A DNA stretch of 64,000 bases from Planktothricoides raciborskii GIHE-MW2 (GTDB lineage: Bacteria > Cyanobacteriota > Cyanobacteriia > Cyanobacteriales > Laspinemataceae): positions 5,071,001 through 5,135,000 of the forward strand of contig NZ_CP159837.1 of assembly GCF_040564635.1 (NCBI RefSeq), read 5' to 3'. Under the pieces are notes generated by a model, which searched no databases, was not told the origin of the DNA, and was given only the letters and a program-made list of their open reading frames with translations. Made by a program: the position numbers and the translations under genes. How positions within the stretch are numbered: the stretch's first letter is position 1; each line of letters starts with the position of its first letter. Positions 23,126 to 31,996 of the stretch are shown here, piece by piece.

Positions 23126-24976
23126 TTATCGCCGAAACCCGGTTTCTTGAGTCAATTTAAACAAATGCCCATAAGTATGAAGGGGAATTAATTGATAATT
23201 GGGATTTTGGTCTAAGACTTGATAAAGTTCGGCGGAAGGGCGAAAAACAAATAAATTCTGGGAATTAATCTCTTCGGTGAAAGAAGGTGAATCAAGCAGG
23301 GAAATATCTTGGTTTTGGATTAACAGAATTTTGGCCTCTGGTTTGAGTTTATAACTCAGAGAAGTTATGCGGCTGACTCGTTCTTGGGGACTTATGACTA
23401 ATGGGTTTTCAATTTGATTAATAATTTGAGCCACTTCTGGGTTATAATAGCTACTATATTTATGCCACCATGTTTCCGCTTCAGCGCTAATGGTTGCGGA
23501 AATAATGCCTAACGTTATTAATGCGATAAAAATGCCTTGCCAGAGTTTTTGTTTTATATGACTAATAGAGATAAGCGGGTTATTTTTTTCCAGATTCAGG
23601 TGATAAGCTATGGCATAAGCAACGGCTAACTCAATGCCCACATAAGAGGGAATTAAATAACGGGCAATTCCCGATCGCTGTCCTCCAGAAATAATATCTG
23701 GCAACATCAATGGTAAAGCGGTGGAACCAATCAAGGTTAAAATAAATAACCAAACGGGTTTATCCGTATATCTAAAAACAAAATAAAGGGCATATCCCAC
23801 TAAGATTAAAATCAGCGGCATTACATAAACCCAGGGTTTGTCAAAACTCAACACCCAATCTTGTCCCGCTTCTACGTCAAAAAGTCGCTGTTTGACGCTA
23901 ATTTGTACATCAAAAAATACGGCGTTCAGGTTAATTAACCAGCGTTGCAGTAAAGTGGGCAGAGAAATATCTCGACCGACCCAGCCGCCAATTTTATTAG
24001 AATTTAAAAGATAAATTACTATCCAAGGAATCAGGGTGAGTATTCCTGCTATTAAGGCCAACAAATAGTGAATCGATTGAAAAAAATCTCGTCTGCGGTG
24101 GCAGAAAAACACATAGATGCCATGTCCGATTAAAACTAAAATTGAAATTAAATGCGAATAGAGATTTAGCGAGACTGTAACGGCATAAATTGCCCAATAA
24201 AAACCGGGTTTTTGCGATAAAAAAAAACCAGGTTTCTGCGGAAAATTATGATGAAATGCAGATATTTTGGTAAGAAACCCGGTTTCTGATATTTTGGCAA
24301 GAAACCCGGTTTCTGATACTTTTTTATTCTTCCCTGTTCCCTGTTCCCTGTTGCCTGTTGCCTGTTCCCTCTTTTCTCTTTCCTCTTTCCTCTCTCCTCT
24401 TCCCTGTTCCCTGGATATTGCTTTCAGCAAAGCAATACTAGAAAGTAAAATAGTCACGGTAAATAAACTATATTGTCTGGCTTCTTGGGCATAAATAATA
24501 TGTAGGGGAGAAACGGCAACTAAACAAAGGGCGATCGCGCCTACTATTCTGGATTGAAATAACTCTAAACAAAGCCAGTACATACTAGGAAATACCAGTA
24601 AACTAATCGCAGCGGCTACCCCTCTGGTGACAGCCACAGAACTGCCAAACCACTGCATCGCTAATCGGGTAATTAAATAATAAATTGGTGTATGTTCCGC
24701 ATTATGGGCTAAAGCATTAATAGTATCGCCCCAACCTCTTTCGGGATTCAGTCTTTGAAATTTATGTAATTCGTCAATGGTGATAATTTTTCCCGCTGGG
24801 GCAGTTTCGGCAAATTCTACTTTTTCATAGCCTGCCACTCTTAAGCTGGTGTGAACTTCATCAATCCAGTAAATTTTTTTGTCTATATTATAGAAGCGAA
24901 AAAATATCGCGATCGCCAAGATAACCGCCACTAAGAAATAGAACCATCTATAATAAGGATGACGTTGATTAATCAC
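23126..24976 (-). CDS. GT39/ArnT-like membrane glycosyltransferase with repeat insertion
   Basis: A 616-aa multi-span protein of the GT-C type. The first luminal loop has the acidic motif WIDEVHTS. The conserved SPLHIIYAQEARQYSLF is shared with the partial gene at the window end. It likely transfers sugar from a polyprenyl-phosphate donor outside the membrane; acceptor unknown. Residues about 190-258 are made of charged repeats (GERKEEREKREQ, TGNREQGTGK) and three to four GAAACCGGGTTTC repeats translated as SETGFLAKI and QKPGFFLSQ. The paralogue at 62892 lacks this segment. The frame is intact, so the gene may still work. Start ATG 24976. Confidence 0.85.
   Translation of the reverse strand: MINQRHPYYRWFYFLVAVILAIAIFFRFYNIDKKIYWIDEVHTSLRVAGYEKVEFAETAPAGKIITIDELHKFQRLNPERGWGDTINALAHNAEHTPIYYLITRLAMQWFGSSVAVTRGVAAAISLLVFPSMYWLCLELFQSRIVGAIALCLVAVSPLHIIYAQEARQYSLFTVTILLSSIALLKAISREQGRGERKEEREKREQATGNREQGTGKNKKVSETGFLAKISETGFLTKISAFHHNFPQKPGFFLSQKPGFYWAIYAVTVSLNLYSHLISILVLIGHGIYVFFCHRRRDFFQSIHYLLALIAGILTLIPWIVIYLLNSNKIGGWVGRDISLPTLLQRWLINLNAVFFDVQISVKQRLFDVEAGQDWVLSFDKPWVYVMPLILILVGYALYFVFRYTDKPVWLFILTLIGSTALPLMLPDIISGGQRSGIARYLIPSYVGIELAVAYAIAYHLNLEKNNPLISISHIKQKLWQGIFIALITLGIISATISAEAETWWHKYSSYYNPEVAQIINQIENPLVISPQERVSRITSLSYKLKPEAKILLIQNQDISLLDSPSFTEEINSQNLFVFRPSAELYQVLDQNPNYQLIPLHTYGHLFKLTQETGFRR
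24203..24411 (-). repeat. In-frame repeat insertion in the GT39-like gene
   Basis: About 207 nt made of tandem ccctgttccctgttgcctg-type units (24331-24415) and four arms of the gaaacccggtttct element (24203-24315). The composition differs sharply from the surrounding membrane-protein coding sequence. The protein effect is a 69-residue polar loop between two membrane spans. Confidence 0.88.
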
Positions 24977-25248
24977 CGGAAACTCCTGATATAGTTTTCA
25001 GTAATTATACCATTAACCTTCTACTCCTCGTAGGGTGGGCAAGATTTGCCCACCCTACCTGGTGATATTACTTATCTAGGATATTAGGGGTTGTAGGGGC
25101 GAAGCATTCATGGCAGTTAATTCTCCGTTTTGACAGTTAACTTTTTACCATGAATGCTTCGCCCTTATACCTAAAAGGGCAAAGCATTCGCGCCTTTATA
25201 TTAGGGTTCAAGCATCAAGATATCTGCGCGAATGCTTCGCCCCTACAC
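24977..25248. repeat. Hairpin elements with ATTCATGG and ATTCGCGC inner arms
   Basis: An element at 25092-25166 pairs gggcgaagcattcatgg with ccatgaatgcttcgccc. A second at 25176-25245 pairs gggcaaagcattcgcgc with gcgcgaatgcttcgccc. A third small inverted repeat (gtagggtgggcaaga/tttgcccaccctac) lies at 25030-25058. The changed inner arms remain complementary. Confidence 0.9.
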
Positions 25249-27120
25249 CTACATGGGAATATTCTTCAAACATTCTCCACTGAGAACAACTAAACCATTA
25301 GCCTCAAAGACAGAACAACGGTCTAAATATTGCTCGATCGCCGGGTAAATTCCGGCAGATAATTGCGCGATCGCCTTTGTAGTTTCTTCATATTGATTCA
25401 GCCAAGAATTTGGGGCAAGATAACCGGGAGTAAAAGCACCCCGTTCTACTAACCAAAAATCAATATTATATTTTTCAATTAACCCTTGAACATCCGCTAA
25501 ATTAGAACTATACTGAGATTGAATTAAATCTAACGTCCGTTGGCGAAATTGCTGATAATAGCCCCAATGATAGGGGACGGCATATTCTCGTCCGGTTAAA
25601 ATAGACCGTTGGGCAAAAGAGGGCAAATTATTCGCTTCTTCGGATAAGGAAGCAATTAGACTATCTTTCGGTTGTTGTTGGAAAAACTGATAAATTTCCG
25701 GGTTTTCTCCCACCTGATAATAAGTCCAGGGGAAATTACTCATGGTTAACTGGGGATAAAAAATTAACCCAGTAAATAAAATCATCATTACTGGTAATAA
25801 AAATAGTCTTTTCCCGGGTTGGCTAATTGCCCAAGACCATAAGCTATCGAGAATTAAGGTGAGGGCGATCGCGGCTGATATTGCCAGAACTATTCTGAGG
25901 GTATGTTGGGTATAACGGCTGGGTAAATGTAACTTAAATAATAACAGATGCGCCGCAAAAAATAAAGTAAATGAGGCTAAAATTAATTGAGGCAATATTA
26001 TTACCTTATGTTTAATTTTTTGACTCAAGGGAAAGTAGGCGTAAAATCGGATTAAGACGGGCAAAAGAAAACCAAATGCCATAAAAACTGGAGTCAAAAT
26101 AGTGGCTAGTCCCATGCCACTCCGTCCATGAAACCAAAAATTCCAACTATCCTCAATAAAAAATTGACTTCTGCCTTTAAGCAAGAACTCTGGTAATATT
26201 TGCGCTTGAGAACGGGCAATGGTAGGGCCAAAATCAGAAGCAGATAGGCTATAATAAAGTAAGATAAAAAATGCTAACCCTAAGCAGATAACATGAAAGC
26301 GATCGACAAGAAACCGGGTTTCTTTTATGCTTTTAACAAATAACTCCTGATATCCACGAAAAAAACCCGGTTTCTGAGGATTTCCGAATTCGCGATCAGC
26401 AGAAAACTTAAGAAACCGGGTTTCTTTTATGCCTTTCACAAATAACTGCTGATACCCACGAAAGAAACCCGGTTTCTGGGTTGGTTTCTGAATTTGCCCG
26501 CACCTGAAAATAAAAATCACCGCCGCAATTAATACCCCTTGGGGATAAAACAAACCCAATAATAACAGCGAGATACCAGTTCCCAGTAAATGGTGACGAA
26601 CCAAATAATATAACAGCGGTAAAAACAAGGGATAAATAAAAGCTTTAGGAGTGGCAGAAATCAACCCATCTTGCATCCATAAACTTTGGTTGAGTAATAA
26701 AGTAGAAAAAAAACCAGCCAAGGGAACTGGGAAAATTTCTAAACAAAGACAAAACCCATAAGCTGTGGAGATAAAACCCAAAAACATGGGCAATATTTTA
26801 TGTAAAAATATCGGATAAATGCCCACCATTGCCATCAGTTGATAAAGAAAGGTGTAGCCTGCGGGGGCAACAGATTGGAAATAATCGGCAATCAAATCAT
26901 GGGGGAATAATTCTGGATCCAAAAATCGTTGCATCCAAAATATATGCTGTCGGGCATCATCTTGGATAACATACTCGGAACTAAACGCTTGTTTCCAGGC
27001 TAAAAACCCATAAACTGCCGAAATCGTTAGACTCAGAGTAAACCAAAAAATTAGCGGTGATTTTGAGGTTTGACTAATCGGGGCAGTGAAAAACTTTTTA
27101 TTTTTGCTAGTTAATGTCAT
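25249..27120 (-). CDS. large multi-span membrane protein, possible GT-C transferase, with repeat insertion
   Basis: A 623-aa protein with about 10-12 hydrophobic spans and a C-terminal soluble region (about 480-620). The loop after the first span has YVIQDDARQHIFWMQ, an Asp pair in the place expected for GT-C enzymes; no firmer family call is possible. Residues 211-271 are a tandem 34-residue duplication (QKPGFFRGYQxLFVKxIKETRFL twice) derived from the gaaacccggtttct element and filling a loop between spans. Start ATG 27120. It lies upstream of the GT39-like gene on the same strand but is separated from it by about 270 bp of hairpin repeats, so co-transcription is uncertain. Confidence 0.7.
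   Translation of the reverse strand: MTLTSKNKKFFTAPISQTSKSPLIFWFTLSLTISAVYGFLAWKQAFSSEYVIQDDARQHIFWMQRFLDPELFPHDLIADYFQSVAPAGYTFLYQLMAMVGIYPIFLHKILPMFLGFISTAYGFCLCLEIFPVPLAGFFSTLLLNQSLWMQDGLISATPKAFIYPLFLPLLYYLVRHHLLGTGISLLLLGLFYPQGVLIAAVIFIFRCGQIQKPTQKPGFFRGYQQLFVKGIKETRFLKFSADREFGNPQKPGFFRGYQELFVKSIKETRFLVDRFHVICLGLAFFILLYYSLSASDFGPTIARSQAQILPEFLLKGRSQFFIEDSWNFWFHGRSGMGLATILTPVFMAFGFLLPVLIRFYAYFPLSQKIKHKVIILPQLILASFTLFFAAHLLLFKLHLPSRYTQHTLRIVLAISAAIALTLILDSLWSWAISQPGKRLFLLPVMMILFTGLIFYPQLTMSNFPWTYYQVGENPEIYQFFQQQPKDSLIASLSEEANNLPSFAQRSILTGREYAVPYHWGYYQQFRQRTLDLIQSQYSSNLADVQGLIEKYNIDFWLVERGAFTPGYLAPNSWLNQYEETTKAIAQLSAGIYPAIEQYLDRCSVFEANGLVVLSGECLKNIPM
26308..26490 (-). repeat. In-frame duplicated GAAACCGGGTTTC element
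   Basis: Two 102-bp copies, each with a cagaaaccgggttt arm and an agaaaccgggtttctt arm, together encode about 61 residues in frame. The copies differ at a few bases (ggatac/ggatatc; ggc/agc), so the duplication is not the newest event. Confidence 0.85.
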
Positions 27121-27485
27121 AAATGTTTTAATAAGACCTATGCAACTATAACGGTTAACGGCTGACTGTCAACGGTCATTGATAAAACAACCAAGATAAA
27201 ACAACCAACAACCAACCAACAGGGAACAGGGAACAGGCAACAGAGGAGCTTCAGGAGCTTCAGGAGCTTCAGGAGAGAGTGAATAGTGAATAGTGAATAG
27301 TGAATAGTGAATAGTGATATTTAGTTTCACTTTTCACTTTTCACTTTTCACTTTTCACTTTCCCCGTTCCACGCCACTTGCTAGACTTGGGGAGACCCCA
27401 AGATCGCAGTGGCTCCTGATAACTGTTCCCCTTTCCCCAACCAACAAAGAATCCCTACCCAACAACCAACTAACAACAAATAACT
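27121..27485. repeat. Tandem short repeats upstream of the flavoprotein gene
   Basis: In order: caaccaac units (27188-27220), gggaacagggaacaggcaaca (27221-27242), gagcttcag x3-4 (27245-27275), the 9-bp unit gtgaatagt x5 (27278-27317) and the 9-bp unit cttttcact x5 (27325-27362). The last two are near reverse complements (gtgaaaag-like), allowing a hairpin. Any promoter of the downstream gene must lie within or after these arrays. Confidence 0.8.
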
Positions 27486-29078
27486 ATGACCAACTCAATT
27501 CACCAAGAACCAGCCCTTCAACCATTAGATCGGTACAATCAAGCCCTGATGTCCCAAGTCCATCCTGCTGATTGGGTTAACCCCCAACCTGCTAACTGTT
27601 ACGATTTAGTCGTGATTGGGGCGGGGACTGCCGGACTGGTGGTAGCTGCGGGGGCTGCGGGGTTGGGATTGGGCTTAAAAGTTGCCCTGATTGAAAAAAG
27701 CCTCATGGGGGGAGATTGCCTGAATGTGGGCTGTGTTCCTTCTAAATCTGTGATTCGGTCGGCGCGAGTGGCGGCGGATATGCGAGATACCGCCGCTTTT
27801 GGCATTCAACCCCCCGATTCAATTAACATCGATTTTGCAGTGGTGATGCAGCGGATGCGGGAAATTCGCGCCGGAATTAGCCATCACGATTCAGCGGAAC
27901 GGTTTAAAAATTTGGGGGTTGATGTATTTTTGGGCAATGCCGCGTTTGTGAATAAAGAGGCGATCGCTGTCTCAAAAACTATCTCAGACTTATCGCCACA
28001 ACCGGATTCTTTTCTCCGCTTTAAAAAAGCCGTCATTGCCACAGGTGCCAGGGCCTCTCGTCCTCAAATTCCAGGATTAGCAGAAGCGGGATATTTAACC
28101 AATGAAACTGTCTTTTCCCTGACAGAATGCCCCAAACGTTTAGCCGTGATTGGGGGAGGGCCGATTGGTTGCGAATTAGCCCAAGCATTTCATCGCCTTG
28201 GTAGCCAAGTTATTTTATTTCATAAACATGGACATTTGCTCGATCGCGAAGATGAGGATGCAGCGGAAATCATCCAACAACAATTATTCCGAGAAAATCT
28301 AAATTTAATCTTAAATTGCAACTTGGAAAAAGTGGAACTCAGCGATACTGGTAAAGTGATTTATTACCGACAAAATTCTCAGGAAAATAGGGATATAATT
28401 CAAACTGTAATTGTGGATGAAATTTTAGTGGGGGCAGGAAGAACTCCGAATATTGATGGCTTAAATTTAGACGCGGTTGGGGTAGAATACGATAACCATC
28501 GCGGTGTAGTAGTCAATGACTATTTACAAACCACTAATCCTCGGATTTATGCCGCTGGAGATATTTGTATGAACTGGAAATTTACTCATGCGGCAGATGC
28601 GGCAGCGCGAATCGTAATTAAAAATACTTTATTTTCTCCTTTTGGTCTGGGACAGAGTAAACTGAGTAATCTGGTCATGCCTTGGGTGACATATACCGAC
28701 CCAGAAATTGCCCATGCGGGACTTTATGAACGAGAAGCCCAAGCCAAAGGATTAGAAACAAATACCATTAAAATTCCTTTTTCAACGGTTGATCGCGCCT
28801 TAACGGACGGTGAAACTGAAGGTTTTGTTAAAATTCTCCAGAAAAAAGGTTCTGACCAGATTTTAGGTGCTACAATTGTCGCTCGTCATGCTGGAGAAAT
28901 GATTAGTGAAATTACCCTCGCGATCACCACCAAACAGGGATTAAATGCTCTTTCTGGAGTGATTCATCCCTATCCCACCCAAGCAGACGCGATTAAAAAA
29001 GCCGCTGATGCTTATCGCCGAACCTTACTCACTCCCCGGACAAAATCCTTGCTTAAACTATTAAGTAAGTTTAGTTAG
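27486..29078 (+). CDS. mercuric-reductase-like FAD/NAD(P) disulphide oxidoreductase
   Basis: A 530-aa class I pyridine nucleotide-disulphide oxidoreductase. FAD-binding VVIGAGTAGLVVAAGAAGLG, redox disulphide GGDCLNVGCVPSKS, NAD(P)-binding VIGGGPIGCELAQAF, the FAD motif YAAGDIC, and a dimer domain with VMPWVTYTDPEIAHAG, ending in HPYPTQADAIKKAAD. There is no N-terminal HMA metal-binding domain and no C-terminal vicinal Cys pair, so it is not a true MerA. It is followed by an ArsM-type gene, which suggests a role in metalloid handling. Start ATG 27486, 48 bases before arsM. Confidence 0.88.
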   Translation: MTNSIHQEPALQPLDRYNQALMSQVHPADWVNPQPANCYDLVVIGAGTAGLVVAAGAAGLGLGLKVALIEKSLMGGDCLNVGCVPSKSVIRSARVAADMRDTAAFGIQPPDSINIDFAVVMQRMREIRAGISHHDSAERFKNLGVDVFLGNAAFVNKEAIAVSKTISDLSPQPDSFLRFKKAVIATGARASRPQIPGLAEAGYLTNETVFSLTECPKRLAVIGGGPIGCELAQAFHRLGSQVILFHKHGHLLDREDEDAAEIIQQQLFRENLNLILNCNLEKVELSDTGKVIYYRQNSQENRDIIQTVIVDEILVGAGRTPNIDGLNLDAVGVEYDNHRGVVVNDYLQTTNPRIYAAGDICMNWKFTHAADAAARIVIKNTLFSPFGLGQSKLSNLVMPWVTYTDPEIAHAGLYEREAQAKGLETNTIKIPFSTVDRALTDGETEGFVKILQKKGSDQILGATIVARHAGEMISEITLAITTKQGLNALSGVIHPYPTQADAIKKAADAYRRTLLTPRTKSLLKLLSKFS

Positions 29079-29125
29079 AAGTTTAGTTATAATTTTAGCT
29101 AGAAAATAACAACAAGTCACCAACT

Positions 29126-30094
29126 ATGTCCTATTTAGAAACCACTGCCCAATTCTACGCCGAAGCTGCGGAAACCCCTCAAGTTGGACTCTGCTGTGTC
29201 AGCACTCCCCCCCTGCAATTACCCGGATTAAACATCCCGGAAATCATGCAACAGATGAACTATGGCTGTGGGTCAACAGTGCATCCCACCGAATTATTTG
29301 GTCAGCCAACAGTTCTTTATATCGGCGTTGGTGGGGGGATCGAAGCCCTTCAGTTTGCTTATTTTTGTCGTCAACCGGGCAGCGTCATTGCCGTAGACCC
29401 GGTGGCAGAAATGCGCCAAGCAGCCAGCCGAAATTTACAGCTTGCTGCCCAGAAAAATGATTGGTTTAATCCCGATTTTGTGAATATTCTGGCTGGAGAT
29501 GCATTTGCCCTCCCTGTACCGGATGCTTCTGTGGATATAGTCGCCCAAAATTGTCTATTTAATATCTTTGAAGCCGCCGATTTACAACAAGCTTTATCGG
29601 AGGCTTACCGCGTATTAAAGCCCGGTGGAAAATTGATTATGAGTGACCCGATCGCCTCCCGCCCCATTCCCGTACATCTACAAAAAGATGAACGATTAAG
29701 AGCACTTTGTCTATCCGGAGCACTAACTTATAAAGAATATATTCAGCACTTAATCGACGTAGGTTTTGGTCAGATTGAAATTCGCGCCCGTCGTCCTTAT
29801 CGGCTGCTAGATACTCACAATTACGAACTCGATAAACCGTTATTATTAGAAAGTCTTGATTCCGTCTCTTTCAAAGTACCCATTCCCGAAGATGGGGCTT
29901 GTGTATTTACGGGCAAAACTGCCATTTATGCCGGCAGTGAATCACTTTTAGATGATCGCGCCGGACATTTGTTGCAGCGAGGAATTCCCTTGGCGGTATG
30001 TGATAAAACAGCGGCAAAATTTTCCCTGCAATTTCCTCAAGATGTGATGATTACCGACTCAACCTGGCATTATCAGGGCGGTGGATGCTGTTAA
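29126..30094 (+). CDS. arsM: arsenite methyltransferase of the arsenosugar type
   Basis: A 322-aa SAM-dependent methyltransferase. The SAM motif is LYIGVGGGIEALQFAYF, then AVDPVAEM and GDAFALPVPDASVDIVAQNCLFN. Cys residues expected to bind As(III) are visible in MNYGCGS, AQNCLFN and LRALCLSGAL; additional thiols are LCCVST near the N-terminus and the terminal GGGCC. This pattern fits ArsM forms in arsenosugar-making cyanobacteria (from family knowledge). A radical-SAM ArsS gene, the usual partner, is not in the window. Spacing to neighbours (48 and 39 bp) suggests an operon. Confidence 0.85.
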   Translation: MSYLETTAQFYAEAAETPQVGLCCVSTPPLQLPGLNIPEIMQQMNYGCGSTVHPTELFGQPTVLYIGVGGGIEALQFAYFCRQPGSVIAVDPVAEMRQAASRNLQLAAQKNDWFNPDFVNILAGDAFALPVPDASVDIVAQNCLFNIFEAADLQQALSEAYRVLKPGGKLIMSDPIASRPIPVHLQKDERLRALCLSGALTYKEYIQHLIDVGFGQIEIRARRPYRLLDTHNYELDKPLLLESLDSVSFKVPIPEDGACVFTGKTAIYAGSESLLDDRAGHLLQRGIPLAVCDKTAAKFSLQFPQDVMITDSTWHYQGGGCC

Positions 30095-30133
30095 AAAAAC
30101 CGAGGGTAAATCCACAAATATTCCACAAAGATA

Positions 30134-30940
30134 ATGTTAAAAAATCTAAGTTTCCAGGGTATCTCCCCAACCTCCCTTAAAAAGGGGGGCTTGCCCTCGG
30201 TTGGAGGAATATCTTTACTGATATTCCTAACCATCAGTGCGATCGCCTGGTTTTTATTCACCTCTGCGGCATTGGCTGAAAATGCGGAAAATGCTAAAAA
30301 TGCAGTTATTTTATCAGAATTTAACCCCAAACAATGGCTGCTGAATGCCTTACAATGGGTGGAAAGTTTAGGACTCGTTGGCGGTCTGGCTTTTATGGCT
30401 ATTTATATAATAGCGACAGTGGCATTTTTGCCCGGTTCAATCCTCACTTTAGGGGCGGGAGTAGTCTTTGGCATTCTGTTGGGTTCTGTTTATGTATTTA
30501 TTGGGGCAAACCTAGGGGCGATCGCGGCTTTTCTGGTTGGCCGATATTTGGCTAGAAATTGGGTTAGTCAAAAAATTGCCGGAAATGAAAAATTTGCCGC
30601 GATCGACCAAGCGATAGCCCAAGAAGGGTTTAAAATTGTTTTGTTAACCCGTCTTTCCCCAGTTTTTCCCTTTAATTTACTCAACTATGCCTTTGGGATT
30701 ACAGGCGTTTCTTTGCCAGACTACATACTTGGTTCTATTGGCATGATTCCGGGGACAATTATGTATGTGTATCTTGGTGAAATAGCCGGGGATATTGCCA
30801 AAATTGGCAGCGAAAATCAGCCCACCAATAGCACAATTCAATGGGCGATTAGAATCATTGGTTTAATCGCCACTGTTGCCGTCACCGTTTACATTACTCG
30901 CATGGCCCGTCAAGCACTAGCAGAAAAAGTCAGCCAGTAA
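30134..30940 (+). CDS. TVP38/TMEM64 (DedA-like) membrane protein
   Basis: A 268-aa SNARE-associated/VTT domain protein with about five to six spans. The signature is GSILTLGAGVVFG...GSVYVFIGANLGAIAAF and LLTRLSPVFPFNLLNYAFG. Family members probably move or scramble lipids, or affect ion or metalloid resistance. The first 25 residues (ISPTSLKKGGLPSVGG) are encoded by a copy of the ctcccttaaaaagggggg repeat at about 30172-30192, so the repeat may have created the present start; a downstream in-frame TTG at about 30192 is possible. Third gene of the ars-linked trio. Confidence 0.85.
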   Translation: MLKNLSFQGISPTSLKKGGLPSVGGISLLIFLTISAIAWFLFTSAALAENAENAKNAVILSEFNPKQWLLNALQWVESLGLVGGLAFMAIYIIATVAFLPGSILTLGAGVVFGILLGSVYVFIGANLGAIAAFLVGRYLARNWVSQKIAGNEKFAAIDQAIAQEGFKIVLLTRLSPVFPFNLLNYAFGITGVSLPDYILGSIGMIPGTIMYVYLGEIAGDIAKIGSENQPTNSTIQWAIRIIGLIATVAVTVYITRMARQALAEKVSQ

Positions 30941-31255
30941 AAATAGCCAGTAAAAATTAGGGGCGATTCGCCCCTAAACAATTGTCTCTTACAGCAATTT
31001 TCTCCGCGAGTAAACCAGAAATATCTGTAGGGGCGAAACATTCCGGCAGACAAATTATTGCGGAAAATATTGCAACGGCGAAGCATTCCGGCAGATAAAT
31101 TATTGCTTAGAATATTAAATGGACTGCCGGAATGCGCGGGCTACTAAGGAATGCGAAAGCCCCTACCGGAATGCGAAAGCCCCTACCGGAATGCGAAAGC
31201 CCTACCGTGGTTCAGTAGGGGCGAAACCGTTGTAAGATTTGGGAAATTGATATCT
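30941..31255. repeat. Hairpin-repeat cluster with partial copies
   Basis: Fragments include gtaggggcgaaacattccggcag (31028), gcgaagcattccggcag (31078-31096), gactgccggaatgcgcggg (31121-31140) and three tandem ccggaatgcgaaagcccctac units (31154-31205). The phrase ttacagcaattttctccgcgagtaaacca just upstream (30989-31017) is also present at 9592-9620, so it belongs to the element's flank. No gene. Confidence 0.8.
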
Positions 31256-31996
31256 TTAACGAGACGGAATCATGGGTTCTTGGGCAATTTTTTCTAAGCC
31301 AATATTTTCTAACAATTGATTCCATTGGTTTTCCAAGTTCCGATCATTAGGATTATTTTGCCGCAAATCCGCCAAAGTGGTTAAAGCGTCTTGCCAAATT
31401 CCCGCTGCGGCATAGATATCAACTTTTTCACTGTCTGAAGCCGTGGCTAAATTATTTGAGATATCTTCAGTTAAAGAAACTCGTTGCACCCAGCCATCGA
31501 CAAAAGGATCTAGAGAAGGATTTTTCGGATCGCAGAACAAAGAAAATTGCCAGTAGTAATTTTTCCCCGGTTCTAATTTTGGTGAAGTAACTTTATCAGG
31601 AATACTCAGTTCCAGTAACCCGGACATTTCCTTAATGCTAAAGATACTTTTGTAAATCTCTCTTTCATTTTCATCATATAAAACAAAGAGAGCTTCCTGA
31701 GCTTTGGTCGCTGGCAAATAGAAAAAGAAGGTGGGATACAACGAAGTAGTTAATGTCACTTGATTTTCGGGAACCAATACCGTCAGGGATTGATTCGGCG
31801 GTAAACAAGCGCCGCGAACTCCCGCAGATTCTCGGCGACCTGGATTTTCTCCTACAGGTGGAATCACCGCTTGAAGTTCTCGACCCGAAGTCATTTCTTG
31901 GGCTTGGACTAAGGGCAAAGACAAGGCAGGATGCAAGCACAGCAAGGAGAGGAAAAAAGTTTTCAGCAAAGTGGTTTTATTCAGTTTCCAGTTCAT
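31256..31996 (-). CDS. DUF928-family secreted protein
   Basis: A 246-aa protein with an N-terminal signal peptide (LLKTFFLSLLCLHPALSLPLVQAQ, cleaved after AQA or nearby). Residues about 50-160 match DUF928: GRRESAGVRGACL, TTSLYPTFFFYLPAT, LELSIPD and GKNYYWQFSLFCDP. The C-terminal ~60 residues form helical, TPR-like segments (DIYAAAGIWQDALTTLADLR). In other cyanobacteria DUF928 genes often neighbour CHASE2 signalling genes (from memory), as here. Function unknown; periplasmic sensing is an inference. Confidence 0.85.
   Translation of the reverse strand: MNWKLNKTTLLKTFFLSLLCLHPALSLPLVQAQEMTSGRELQAVIPPVGENPGRRESAGVRGACLPPNQSLTVLVPENQVTLTTSLYPTFFFYLPATKAQEALFVLYDENEREIYKSIFSIKEMSGLLELSIPDKVTSPKLEPGKNYYWQFSLFCDPKNPSLDPFVDGWVQRVSLTEDISNNLATASDSEKVDIYAAAGIWQDALTTLADLRQNNPNDRNLENQWNQLLENIGLEKIAQEPMIPSR

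Noticed and set aside
27486..29078. True mercuric reductase (merA)
   Set aside because: No C-terminal vicinal Cys pair and no HMA domain; only the general oxidoreductase fold and redox disulphide match.
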